From contig SMWY01000086.1 in assembly GCA_004356555.1 (NCBI GenBank), positions 1 to 28,160 of the forward strand: 28,160 nt of DNA, given 5' to 3'. Below the pieces are notes generated by a model that was not told where the DNA came from, did no database searches, and saw only the letters and a list, made by a program, of their open reading frames with translations. Both the position numbers and the translations under genes were made by a program. How positions within the stretch are numbered: position 1 is the stretch's first letter; each line of letters starts with the position of its first letter. This stretch comes from Candidatus Dadabacteria bacterium. Its GTDB lineage: Bacteria; Desulfobacterota_D; UBA1144; Nemesobacterales; UBA2774. Shown piece after piece: positions 16,935 through 24,571 of this stretch.

Positions 16935-16943
16935 TGGTATACT
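16935..16943 (+). promoter_or_regulatory. Extended -10 promoter of the 3-hydroxyacyl-CoA dehydrogenase gene
   Basis: TGG-TATACT at 16935-16943 matches an extended -10 element (TGnTATAAT type). No good -35 box is visible at the usual distance, which extended -10 promoters tolerate. The predicted start near 16950 gives a leader of about 33 bases carrying AGGGAG (16971-16976). Confidence 0.5.
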
Positions 16944-16982
16944 AAAACAACTTCGCATTTGTGTACATCGAGGGAGTCAGAT

Positions 16983-17849
16983 ATGTCGAAAAAGGTTGAA
17001 GATATTAAGATAGTGGGAGTAGTAGGTTCCGGAACAATGGGTTCGGGAATTGCGCAAGTTGTAGCTTCTAGTGATAGAGATGTTTTATTGGTAGACATTT
17101 CTGATGCCGCACTTGATAGGGGAATAAAAGGCATCGAGAAGAGTCTAGGCAGACTTGTTAAAAAAGAAGCAATTACCGAAGAAGACAGTAGCTCAATACT
17201 AAGCCGGATCGTCAAAACTACAGATTTTGAAGGTTTGGGGGATGCTGACCTTGTTATAGAAGCAGTTTTTGAGGATATGGATGTTAAAAAAGAGATTTAT
17301 AGTAAGCTTGATAATATAACTGGTGACGATGTTGTTCTTGCCACTAATACCTCATCCCTTCCGATAGTAGAGATTGCAGTAAGCACCAGCAAAGCTGATA
17401 AAATAGTAGGGATGCATTTTTTTAATCCTGCCCCTGTAATGAAACTCGTAGAAATAATAAAGACACTTACAACATCTGATGAAACAGTGCAGTTTGCATA
17501 TGATTTTGCACTCGCTCTCGGCAAAGAACCCGTAAAGACCAAAGACAGCCCGGGTTTTATTGTTAACAGGATTCTGATTCCAATGTTAAACGAGGCAGTT
17601 TTTGCTTATCAGGACGGAGTTGGTACTCCTGAAGATATAGATAAGGCGATGAAGCTTGGTACGAACCAGCCTATAGGTCCTCTGGCATTAGTAGATCTCA
17701 TAGGGCTCGATATTACTTTAGATGTAATGGATACATTTTATAGGGAGTTTCAAGATTCTAAATTCCGCGCTGCTCCGCTTCTTCGCCAGATGGTAAGAGC
17801 AGGATGGCTCGGGAGAAAATCAGGCAAAGGATTTTTTGACTACTCATAA
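16983..17849 (+). CDS. 3-hydroxybutyryl-/3-hydroxyacyl-CoA dehydrogenase
   Basis: This 288-aa NAD-dependent enzyme interconverts 3-hydroxyacyl-CoA and 3-ketoacyl-CoA in beta-oxidation or butanoate metabolism. A Rossmann loop GSGTMG (15-20) opens the NAD domain. ATNTSSLPI and GMHFFNPAPVMKLVEII carry the catalytic His145-Glu157 pair. The C-terminal helical dimerisation domain carries DSPGFIVNR and GRKSGKGFFDY. The ATG at 16983 has AGGGAG six bases upstream; an upstream in-frame TTG at 16959 would bury this ribosome-binding site and is rejected. The size and short-chain signature fit Hbd/FadB2-type stand-alone enzymes. No thiolase or crotonase gene is in the window. Confidence 0.93.
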   Translation: MSKKVEDIKIVGVVGSGTMGSGIAQVVASSDRDVLLVDISDAALDRGIKGIEKSLGRLVKKEAITEEDSSSILSRIVKTTDFEGLGDADLVIEAVFEDMDVKKEIYSKLDNITGDDVVLATNTSSLPIVEIAVSTSKADKIVGMHFFNPAPVMKLVEIIKTLTTSDETVQFAYDFALALGKEPVKTKDSPGFIVNRILIPMLNEAVFAYQDGVGTPEDIDKAMKLGTNQPIGPLALVDLIGLDITLDVMDTFYREFQDSKFRAAPLLRQMVRAGWLGRKSGKGFFDYS

Positions 17850-17887
17850 TTAGTTCAAATATAGAATAAGAATTGAGTTTGATAGGT

Positions 17888-19297
17888 CTAGTTAGAAGAT
17901 TCCTCATTCGGGATTACGTATATAGCTGCATTAAGCCGTTTTAGCACTTCATCCTTTCCTAAAATATCCATAACCTCAAAGATTCCGGGGCTTACGGTTC
18001 CACCGGTAAGCGCGACTCTTACGGGCTGTGCAATTTTGCCAAGCTTAAGCTCCCTTTCTTCCATTACTCGATCAAATACCTTGTGTGTTTCATCCATGTT
18101 AAAGTTAGAAAGATTAGAAAGTTTATCTACCAGGTCTTGGAGTACAGGCTTATTTTCTGCTTTTAGAAATTTATTTTTTGCTTTTTCCTCGTACTCAATT
18201 TCCTCAGTATAGAAATAATTTATAGTATTTGTTATATCCAGTAACGTTTTAGCTCGCTGACTTAACTCTTTTATAATTTTTATGAGTTTCTCATCTAACT
18301 CTACTTCAAGACCTTTTTCTTTCAGTATAGGGATAACAAGTTGTGCAATTTCCTGAGGCGGTTTGTTTCTTATATACCAGCCGTTTAACCAGTCCAATTT
18401 TTCTTCATTAAAAACGGCTGCAGACTTTCCTACATTATCTAAAGTGAATTTTTCTATAAGTTCTGTTTTAGAAAATATTTCCTGATCTCCGTATGACCAC
18501 CCAAGACGTGAAAGAAAATTTATAATTGCCTCAGGCAGATAACCCCTGTCTTTATATGCTACTACAGAGGTTGCGCCGTGGCGCTTACTCAGTCTTTTAT
18601 TGTCAGAGCCCAGGATCATTGAGACATGGGCTATCTTAGGGATTTCATAAGAGAGAGCGTTATAAATAAGGACTTGTCTAGGCGTATTTATTAAGTGGTC
18701 GTCCCCTCTTATTACGTGAGTAATTTTCATTGTGGCATCATCAACTACAACAGCGAAATTATAAGTCGGGAATCCGTCTCTTTTCAAGATTACGAAATCG
18801 TCCACCTCTTTTGCATCAAATGTTACTGTGCCTCTTAATAAATCCTGCACCTCAATAGTTCCTTCATCGGGCGTTTGTAAACGAATAGCATAGGGATTGT
18901 CCACCCCCTCGTTTACCTTGGCCCATTCTCGTTTATAGCGCAGCACTTCTCCTGTGTTTTGAGCCTCTTTTCTTTTCTCTCCAAGTTCTTCAGGGGTAAC
19001 ATAACACTTGTAAGCCTTTCCTGATTCTAAAAGCTCATTTGCAAGCTTCTGGTATATATCCAGTCTGTCAGACTGTCTAAAGGGGCCTTCATCCCAGTCA
19101 AGGCCGAGCCACTCCATAGCCTGGGTGATTTCTTGAATTGATTCTTCAGTTGATCTTGTTCGGTCGGTGTCTTCTATACGTAATATGAATTCACCGCCGG
19201 CATGTCTTGCAAAAAGCCAATTGAATATTGCGGTTCTAGCGCCGCCTATGTGCAAAGAGCCTGTCGGACTTGGTGCAAATCTGGTTCTTACCGTCAT
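17888..19297 (-). CDS. gltX: Glutamyl-tRNA synthetase
   Basis: This class I synthetase of 469 aa attaches glutamate to tRNA-Glu, and in non-discriminating forms also to tRNA-Gln. The HIGH-type motif is HIGG (16-19) in SPTGSLHIGGAR. The KMSKS-type motif is KRLSK (234-238) in SDNKRLSKRHG. The zinc-binding cysteine cluster seen in E. coli GltX is absent, since only one cysteine lies in that region. Whether it is discriminating cannot be told here, and no gatCAB or glnS is in the window. The promoter is good but there is no ribosome-binding site. It is convergent with the dehydrogenase gene 38 bases away. Confidence 0.97.
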   Translation of the reverse strand: MTVRTRFAPSPTGSLHIGGARTAIFNWLFARHAGGEFILRIEDTDRTRSTEESIQEITQAMEWLGLDWDEGPFRQSDRLDIYQKLANELLESGKAYKCYVTPEELGEKRKEAQNTGEVLRYKREWAKVNEGVDNPYAIRLQTPDEGTIEVQDLLRGTVTFDAKEVDDFVILKRDGFPTYNFAVVVDDATMKITHVIRGDDHLINTPRQVLIYNALSYEIPKIAHVSMILGSDNKRLSKRHGATSVVAYKDRGYLPEAIINFLSRLGWSYGDQEIFSKTELIEKFTLDNVGKSAAVFNEEKLDWLNGWYIRNKPPQEIAQLVIPILKEKGLEVELDEKLIKIIKELSQRAKTLLDITNTINYFYTEEIEYEEKAKNKFLKAENKPVLQDLVDKLSNLSNFNMDETHKVFDRVMEERELKLGKIAQPVRVALTGGTVSPGIFEVMDILGKDEVLKRLNAAIYVIPNEESSN

Positions 19298-19306
19298 GGG
19301 GGTGTA

Positions 19307-19335
19307 ATGTTAATTTAGAGTTGTAAGGGAGTCAA
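19307..19335 (-). promoter_or_regulatory. gltX promoter, predicted near-leaderless
   Basis: On the minus strand, TTGACT (19330-19335) and TAACAT (19307-19312) are separated by 17 bases. Nine bases remain to the gltX ATG at 19297, and they are C-rich (ending ACCCCC), the opposite of a Shine-Dalgarno sequence. The predicted leader is two or three bases at most. Confidence 0.55.
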
Positions 19336-19346
19336 CATCAGGGGAT

Positions 19347-19601
19347 TTAAACTGAAAGCAATTGATCCAGTTCGCCCCGTCTTTCTAATTCCACGAGCTC
19401 CTCATATCCGCCTATCAAGTTTTCATTAATTACTATTATCGGTACTGTTCTCCAATTATGCTTCTCTACAAGTTTAATTCTAAGCTCTGGATCTCTACTA
19501 AGGTTAATTTCCGTAAACTCTACTCCCTTTTTATTAAGGAGAGCTTTTGCTGCATAGCAATAAGCACAATAAGTGCTTGTGTATATTTCTACTTTAATCA
19601 A
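19347..19601 (-). CDS. Glutaredoxin-family thioredoxin-fold protein
   Basis: This 84-aa glutaredoxin-like thiol-disulfide oxidoreductase would act in the cytoplasm. The redox motif is CAYC, close to the N-terminus in VEIYTSTYCAYCYAA. Further family marks are the cis-proline segment WRTVPIIVI and the glutathione-loop-like GGYEEL. I choose the TTG at 19601 as start. AGGATGG (19609-19615) stands seven bases upstream, and the protein then has the usual glutaredoxin length and begins directly at the first beta strand. A longer TTG start at 19670 would add 23 unconserved residues. The gene precedes gltX by 49 bases, but gltX has its own promoter in between. Confidence 0.88.
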   Translation of the reverse strand: MIKVEIYTSTYCAYCYAAKALLNKKGVEFTEINLSRDPELRIKLVEKHNWRTVPIIVINENLIGGYEELVELERRGELDQLLSV

Positions 19602-19761
19602 ACTTATACCATCCTTAAAATAGTAACGTCCTTCAAGGTTTAAGATGCTTGGTTTTTTTAAGAGTTTCAAGTATTATTGAGAACTCATCGGCACTTTTTG
19701 GGTTTTGTTTGTTTACGTTCAAATCAAAGGCCGGTAAATCTAACTCCAAATATAAGGTTAT

Positions 19762-20310
19762 ATGAGCAAGCTCTTTATATATTTCTTTTTATTAGTATTC
19801 ATTGTTTGTTTGAATTCTTGTTCGGTTACGAGATTCGTCGGATATTATGCTTCGGCAGGTTCTGATGATTCTGGTGAATTAAAAGGGCAAGTATTTCAAA
19901 CTGATGATACATCATACAGAATAGGCACTCTGCCCAATTCATGGAAAAGAAATAACATTGAGGGTGGGGATTTAGCCTATAATAACACTCAGTTTGATGC
20001 CACTATGACGGTGAATTCAACCTGTAATGAGAAAAAGAAGAATTACAGTTTAAAAGCGCTTTCGGAATCACTTTTAATTGGTATTCAGGGCAAAGAAGCT
20101 CTAGAGCGGGAAGAGATCATTGTCAATGGACAGAAAGCACTTAAAACAACCTACATTGGAAGATTAGATAACGTCCCAATTAAAATCGCAACGGTGGTTT
20201 TGAAAAAGGGTATATGCATATATGATTTTACTTATGCCTCGTCACCAGAGCACTTCGAAATTGGCATTGTAGATTTTAATAATTTTGTATCCCAGTTTAA
20301 GGCCTTGTAG
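19762..20310 (+). CDS. Putative lipoprotein upstream of an MlaE-type permease
   Basis: This 182-aa protein has no family I can name. Residues 1-19 form a hydrophobic signal sequence ending in the lipobox L-N-S-C with Cys20 as the predicted lipidated residue. After a short linker the rest looks like a mixed alpha/beta domain with the pattern seen in small secreted lipoproteins (IGTLPNSWKR early, and FTYASSPEHFEIGIVDFNNFVSQF at the end). Its stop is two bases before the mlaE-like gene, so the pair is almost certainly cotranscribed. A role in lipid transport between the membranes is inferred from that neighbour only. TATAAGG lies five bases before the ATG and could act as -10 box or weak ribosome-binding site. 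Confidence 0.8.
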   Translation: MSKLFIYFFLLVFIVCLNSCSVTRFVGYYASAGSDDSGELKGQVFQTDDTSYRIGTLPNSWKRNNIEGGDLAYNNTQFDATMTVNSTCNEKKKNYSLKALSESLLIGIQGKEALEREEIIVNGQKALKTTYIGRLDNVPIKIATVVLKKGICIYDFTYASSPEHFEIGIVDFNNFVSQFKAL

Positions 20311-20312
20311 AT

Positions 20313-21092
20313 ATGCTTGGAAACTACATAGAGAGAATCGGATCATACATCATAGGTTTAATCGAGAGTTTGGGGAGAATAGGTCTTTTTCTCTACAGAT
20401 CGTTTTATGCAAGTTTTACCCCTCCTTTTAACGGTAGATTAATACTAGAACAAATAGATGAGATAGGATTTAAATCAATTCCTATCGTTATAGTTTCAGC
20501 TATGGCAATTGGTATGGTAATGGTTGTTCAGCTCGCCTGGGGTTTTGCCTGGTTCGGGGCAAAAGGTGTCGTGGGACCTGTAGTCTCTCTTTCTTTTGTC
20601 AGAGAACTTGGCCCTGTTGTTACTTCGCTTCTTGTAGGAGGTAGAGTAGGTGCAGGGATTACAGCGGAAATTGGCTCTATGAAAGTTACAGAGCAAATTG
20701 ATGCTTTAAGAACAATGGGCGCTGACCCTCTCAGAAAGTTGGTTGCCCCAAGGCTGATTGCAGCGATTATATCATTCCCATTTCTGGCTATAATAGCTGA
20801 CTTTTCAGGCATCTTCGGTGCTATGGTCATGTCTAATGTTGATCTGGACGTTCGACCCAGGCTCTTTATTTCAAGCATATTAGAGTGGGTCGCAATTGAA
20901 GATTTTGTAAGCGGTATAGCTAAAACCTTCTTCTTTGGGATAATTGTAGCAATTGTCGGCTGCTATATAGGGATGAAAGCAGAGGGTGGCACTCAAGGAG
21001 TAGGAAGAGCGACAACTGAGACTGTTGTAGTGGCTCTACTTCTTATTATTATTGTTGATTTTATCCTAACAAAACTATTTCTCCTTATTTAA
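20313..21092 (+). CDS. MlaE-family ABC transporter permease
   Basis: This 259-aa inner-membrane protein belongs to the MlaE/YrbE family, the permease of lipid-transporting ABC systems (phospholipid traffic between inner and outer membranes). An amphipathic N-terminus is followed by about five hydrophobic segments and the family signature around residues 95-145, with ELGPVVTSLLVGGRVGAG and MKVTEQIDALRTMGADP. The start overlaps nothing; it is two bases after the lipoprotein stop. The usual partners, the ATPase MlaF and the MCE-domain protein MlaD, do not follow. The next gene is pncB after a palindrome-bearing gap. The ATPase must be elsewhere, or this is an orphan permease. Confidence 0.93.
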   Translation: MLGNYIERIGSYIIGLIESLGRIGLFLYRSFYASFTPPFNGRLILEQIDEIGFKSIPIVIVSAMAIGMVMVVQLAWGFAWFGAKGVVGPVVSLSFVRELGPVVTSLLVGGRVGAGITAEIGSMKVTEQIDALRTMGADPLRKLVAPRLIAAIISFPFLAIIADFSGIFGAMVMSNVDLDVRPRLFISSILEWVAIEDFVSGIAKTFFFGIIVAIVGCYIGMKAEGGTQGVGRATTETVVVALLLIIIVDFILTKLFLLI

Positions 21093-21112
21093 TATATTGT
21101 CTGCGAAACTTT

Positions 21113-21132
21113 GATTATTAGTTCTAATAATC
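21113..21132. promoter_or_regulatory. 20-bp palindrome upstream of pncB
   Basis: A perfect inverted repeat with 9-base arms, GATTATTAG (21113-21121) and CTAATAATC (21124-21132), is split by TT. It lies 51 bases before the pncB ATG and 21 bases after the permease stop. It is AT-rich and has no T-tract behind it, so an operator fits better than a terminator. A weak TTGATT/TATTTA pair (21111-21116, 21135-21140) straddles it. Control by an NAD-metabolism repressor is a guess. Confidence 0.5.
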
Positions 21133-21182
21133 CATATTTAAAATGTATGTAACTCAAACTATAAGTGCTAAACTAATCACTA

Positions 21183-22724
21183 ATGAAGCGCAAAGGGTCT
21201 CAAACATCAGAAGGAATATTATTTACCGACCAATACCAGCTAACCATGGCCCAGCTGTATTTCACCACGGGGATTCACGAAAAAGAGTCACAATTCGATC
21301 ATTTCTTCCGCAGCTACCCGGACTATGGCTCTCATCAAGCTGGTTACTGTATAAATGCGGGTCTTGAATGGGCTGTAAAATGGATGATGAATTCCAGATT
21401 TGGTGAGGAGGAAATCAAACACCTTAGAGCGCAAACCGGCCTCACAGGGGAACCCCTTTTCAAAGACGATTTTCTCAATTGGTTAAGCGAATACGGTAAT
21501 TTTGAGGGTATTACAATGTTTGCAATCCCCGAGGGTAGGGTTGTTCATCCCAATGTTCCGCTAAATGTTGTCCAGGGGCCCCTCGCGATGGCTCAGATTC
21601 TGGAGTCTTCCCTTCTTAATAAAATCAATTACCAGACCCTAATAGCTACTAAAGCAGCCCGGATTAAAGATACGGCGCGTGGGCAACAGCTTATAGAGTT
21701 TGGTCTCCGCCGTGGTCAAGATATAGGTGTAAATGCAGGAGTACGGGCCGCTCTAATTGGAGGGGCGGATTTCTCGTCAAATGTGGGAATTTCCCATTCT
21801 CTTGGCTACCCGCCTAAAGGGACACATGGGCACAGTATGGTGCAGGTCTTTATGGCAATGGGAGAGGGAGAATTAGGCGCCTTCAGAGCCTATGCAGAGC
21901 TTTATCCGGACGATTGCCTTCTTCTCGTGGATACGATTAATACCCTTCAAAGCGGAATTCCCAATGCAATTGTGGTTTTTGAGGAACTAAGACGAAAAGG
22001 ACATGAACCTGTTGGTATAAGGCTTGACTCAGGAGATCTTGCATATCTTAGTATTCAGGCGGCGGCAATGTTGGATAAAGCCGGATTTCCTGACACAAAA
22101 ATAGTGCTTTCTAACCAAATTGATGAACTTGTTGTGTGGCAGATAATAACTCAGATAGAAGAGGAAGCTCCCAGGTTCGGAGTGGATCCGGATCATCTCA
22201 TAAAACGTCTTGTTTATGGTGTTGGTACTAATTTAATAACTTCTAAAGGAGCGCCCGCTTTAGATGGAGTATACAAGCTGGTTGCCCTATCTAATGGAAA
22301 GGACTGGATGCCTTCTATAAAGTTATCCGAGTCCCGTGAAAAAACTCATAACCCTGGTAGCAAGAAAGTATGGCGCATTTATGATAAAAGGGGTAAGGCT
22401 ACGGCTGATCTTCTAACACTCGGTGAAATGAATCCGGCTCAAATAGATGAGATTATATTGCATCATCCTTTAGACCATACAAAGTATAGAATTTTAAAGA
22501 GTGAAGAAATTAGTAAAGCAGAGCCGCTTTTAGAAAAAATTCTAGATAGAGGCAAGCTAGTATATGAATTCCCTTCGATTGAGGATATGCGCTCACAAAG
22601 GGAAAAAGATATGGATTGTCTTGACTTGGGAATAAAGCGTATTGTTAACCCCCATATTTATCACGTTTCATTATCTGAAGAGCTATGGAATCTAAAACAG
22701 GAACTCATTGGTTCGACTAAATAG
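21183..22724 (+). CDS. pncB: Nicotinate phosphoribosyltransferase
   Basis: This 513-aa enzyme converts nicotinate and PRPP to nicotinate mononucleotide in NAD salvage (Preiss-Handler pathway). Family marks include LFTDQYQLTMAQLYF at the N-terminus, the GTHGHSM segment with His215, and RLDSGDLAYLS in the phosphoribosyl-binding barrel. At the C-terminus, PSIKLSESREKTHNPG matches the long PncB form. The size (about 480-520 aa) is typical of this class. No strong ribosome-binding site precedes the ATG at 21183. A perfect 20-bp palindrome upstream suggests regulation. The gene is convergent with the nitrilase gene. Confidence 0.95.
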   Translation: MKRKGSQTSEGILFTDQYQLTMAQLYFTTGIHEKESQFDHFFRSYPDYGSHQAGYCINAGLEWAVKWMMNSRFGEEEIKHLRAQTGLTGEPLFKDDFLNWLSEYGNFEGITMFAIPEGRVVHPNVPLNVVQGPLAMAQILESSLLNKINYQTLIATKAARIKDTARGQQLIEFGLRRGQDIGVNAGVRAALIGGADFSSNVGISHSLGYPPKGTHGHSMVQVFMAMGEGELGAFRAYAELYPDDCLLLVDTINTLQSGIPNAIVVFEELRRKGHEPVGIRLDSGDLAYLSIQAAAMLDKAGFPDTKIVLSNQIDELVVWQIITQIEEEAPRFGVDPDHLIKRLVYGVGTNLITSKGAPALDGVYKLVALSNGKDWMPSIKLSESREKTHNPGSKKVWRIYDKRGKATADLLTLGEMNPAQIDEIILHHPLDHTKYRILKSEEISKAEPLLEKILDRGKLVYEFPSIEDMRSQREKDMDCLDLGIKRIVNPHIYHVSLSEELWNLKQELIGSTK

Positions 22725-22789
22725 ATACGTCGGCTAGGCGCATTATTTAAATATTTCTTATATGTTGTTAAAATACTAACTTATATTTT

Positions 22790-23851
22790 TTATTCGGTAT
22801 TGCCCGACAGATTGTTGATCAATTTCTCGATCTTTGCTTCAAGTTCTCCTTGCCTCTTAGTAATTTTTTCAATGGATTTCTGCAAGTCATGAATAGACTC
22901 AGAAGAATGTTTATCTAAAGAGTCATTTGAAGACGAGGGAGTATTTTCTTTAATCTTAAGCTCTAGAATATCGGGTCTGGAAAAATGTCCGACAGCATCT
23001 ATTACGGCCTTTGCCCGTATAATCATATCCATATCAATATCCGCATAGAGAATATCTTCTTTTCCATAAACTGGCCCCGCAATATAATCGCCTCTGGGGT
23101 TTATAATTCCGCTTCCACCCGGGAAATCCCATACGGTGTGTTTTTTAAGTGGGAAACTGTCTGGAATCATATCCTCCTCTATATAACCCGAAGATACAAT
23201 TACAAAAAGCTGTCCCTCAAAAGCGTACTGTCGGCTTGCGAAATCCATCGTAGGTTTAACAAATCCATGCCCGGCCCAGAGCCCCGCGTGAATTTGCTCA
23301 CCCTTTGTGAACATAGCGTATCTGGCAAGCGTTAGGTGGTGCTCATAGCAGAAAAACCCGCCGATTTTACCCAGTTCAGTATCTAGCACTTTAAGGTCCT
23401 CAGCGCCGCCCATGCCCCATATGCATTTTTCGCTGTCTATGGACATGAGTTTCCTATGTTTGCCCAGGATTTCTCCGTTTTTGCCTAAATATAAAATAGT
23501 GTTATAAAGTGTTCCGCCGTCTCGCTCGTTTACTCCTATTATTACATAGGAACCCGCTTTTTTAGCTGATTTAGCCAATTTCTCAGTATCTTTGCTCGGA
23601 ATTTCGATTGAGTTTTTATAGAGTGTAGTAAAGGCATCTATGACTTGCCTTCTTCCTTCTAATGATCCCAAGTCCTTAGGCCAATATGGATAACAAGGAA
23701 CAGTTGCCTCAGGAAATACTATCAAGCTCGCTCCGTTTGAAGCTGCTTCTTCAATTAAGCTTGCAACCTTCCCAATGGTCTCATCTTTATTTAAGAAGAC
23801 AGGCGCCATCTGAACGGCAGCAGCCGTAAATTTACTATTTTCATTATCCAT
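22790..23851 (-). CDS. Branch-1-type nitrilase / carbon-nitrogen hydrolase
   Basis: This 353-aa member of the nitrilase superfamily hydrolyses nitriles (or related C-N bonds) to acids and ammonia. The catalytic triad is visible: Glu48 in FPEAT, Lys134 in HRKLM and Cys168 in FFCYEHH. The PCYPYWP and HAGLWAG segments are typical of true nitrilases rather than amidases. After about residue 310 there is a polar linker and a heptad-rich coiled-coil tail (about 318-348) that could drive the spiral oligomers known for this family. The natural substrate is unknown. The promoter is strong (TTGACA/GATAAT), and AAGGGG (23861-23866) lies nine bases before the ATG. Confidence 0.9.
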   Translation of the reverse strand: MDNENSKFTAAAVQMAPVFLNKDETIGKVASLIEEAASNGASLIVFPEATVPCYPYWPKDLGSLEGRRQVIDAFTTLYKNSIEIPSKDTEKLAKSAKKAGSYVIIGVNERDGGTLYNTILYLGKNGEILGKHRKLMSIDSEKCIWGMGGAEDLKVLDTELGKIGGFFCYEHHLTLARYAMFTKGEQIHAGLWAGHGFVKPTMDFASRQYAFEGQLFVIVSSGYIEEDMIPDSFPLKKHTVWDFPGGSGIINPRGDYIAGPVYGKEDILYADIDMDMIIRAKAVIDAVGHFSRPDILELKIKENTPSSSNDSLDKHSSESIHDLQKSIEKITKRQGELEAKIEKLINNLSGNTE

Positions 23852-23868
23852 AGAATGTTTCCCCTTAA

Positions 23869-23898
23869 ATTATCCCACGAATGATAACTCTGTGTCAA
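23869..23898 (-). promoter_or_regulatory. Nitrilase gene promoter
   Basis: On the minus strand, a perfect TTGACA (23893-23898) and GATAAT (23869-23874) are separated by 18 bases, with the ATG 17 bases beyond the -10 box. The -35 box lies in the loop of the inverted repeat at 23884-23907, so a bound regulator would cover it. Confidence 0.6.
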
Positions 23899-23907
23899 TG
23901 GAGTTAT
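23884..23907. promoter_or_regulatory. Inverted repeat (possible operator) between nitrilase and metalloprotease genes
   Basis: ATAACTC (23884-23890) and GAGTTAT (23901-23907) form a perfect 7-base inverted repeat with a 10-base centre. It encloses the nitrilase -35 box and lies 31 bases before the divergent metalloprotease ATG, so one protein could control both genes. The regulator is not in the window. Confidence 0.45.
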
Positions 23908-23938
23908 GATTTTCTACATAATGTATATTATCTAAGTT

Positions 23939-24571
23939 ATGAATTTATGCGGTGTCTTTGTATTCTTCACAGTTCTTACTTTGTCTGCTGTGTTATGTAT
24001 TGGAGCTGAGACAGTAACAAAAACCGATAATGCTCTTTTGCCTTATCTCTCTCTTCCAATTTCAGTCTATATACTTGATGATAGAAATGGAGAACTTTCA
24101 AGTACGAGGACGACCGAGCAACTCCTTGAGGTCTTTCAAAAGGTAAATGAAATATGGTTACAGGCGGGGATTAAATTTGAGATTAAATACATAGGGCGGA
24201 TAGAGTTATCGACTGATATATTAAAAGAGCTTACAAACGGCAACTACAATCCCTTCCTCACAGGTATGGATCATGAGTTCCAAATTTCAAACCCCTCCCT
24301 GCTAAATGCATTTTACACTAGCAGTATAGGACAGGTAAACGGCATAGCGTCTAGAAGCAATATGTTTTTTGTCACCGATTTCCCAAGTGTACGACATGAA
24401 CGTGTTACAGCTCATGAGATAGGCCATCTTCTTGGCCTTGGGCATGCTCATAGGGATACAGAAAGGCTAATGTACTCAGGGACAAACGGGACGATCTTAA
24501 CTAAAGAGGAAATTAAGACCGCCCGGGATCAAGCAAAGTTTAAGTTGAGTACTACTTATCATCAGGATTAA
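23939..24571 (+). CDS. Secreted metzincin-type (matrixin-like) metalloprotease
   Basis: This 210-aa protein has a hydrophobic N-terminal signal peptide (about 1-23) and no lipobox. The zinc motif HEIGHLLGLGH gives ligands H159, H163 and H169 with catalytic Glu160. A Met-turn candidate, Met178 in RLMYSG, follows at the distance expected of metzincins. The preceding 130 residues look like the N-terminal subdomain of a small archaemetzincin/matrixin fold with no separate propeptide or cysteine switch visible. No Shine-Dalgarno sequence is present; TATTAT (23926-23931) lies seven bases before the ATG. Its 3' end overlaps the convergent aquaporin gene by 20 bases. The substrate is unknown. Confidence 0.88.
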   Translation: MNLCGVFVFFTVLTLSAVLCIGAETVTKTDNALLPYLSLPISVYILDDRNGELSSTRTTEQLLEVFQKVNEIWLQAGIKFEIKYIGRIELSTDILKELTNGNYNPFLTGMDHEFQISNPSLLNAFYTSSIGQVNGIASRSNMFFVTDFPSVRHERVTAHEIGHLLGLGHAHRDTERLMYSGTNGTILTKEEIKTARDQAKFKLSTTYHQD

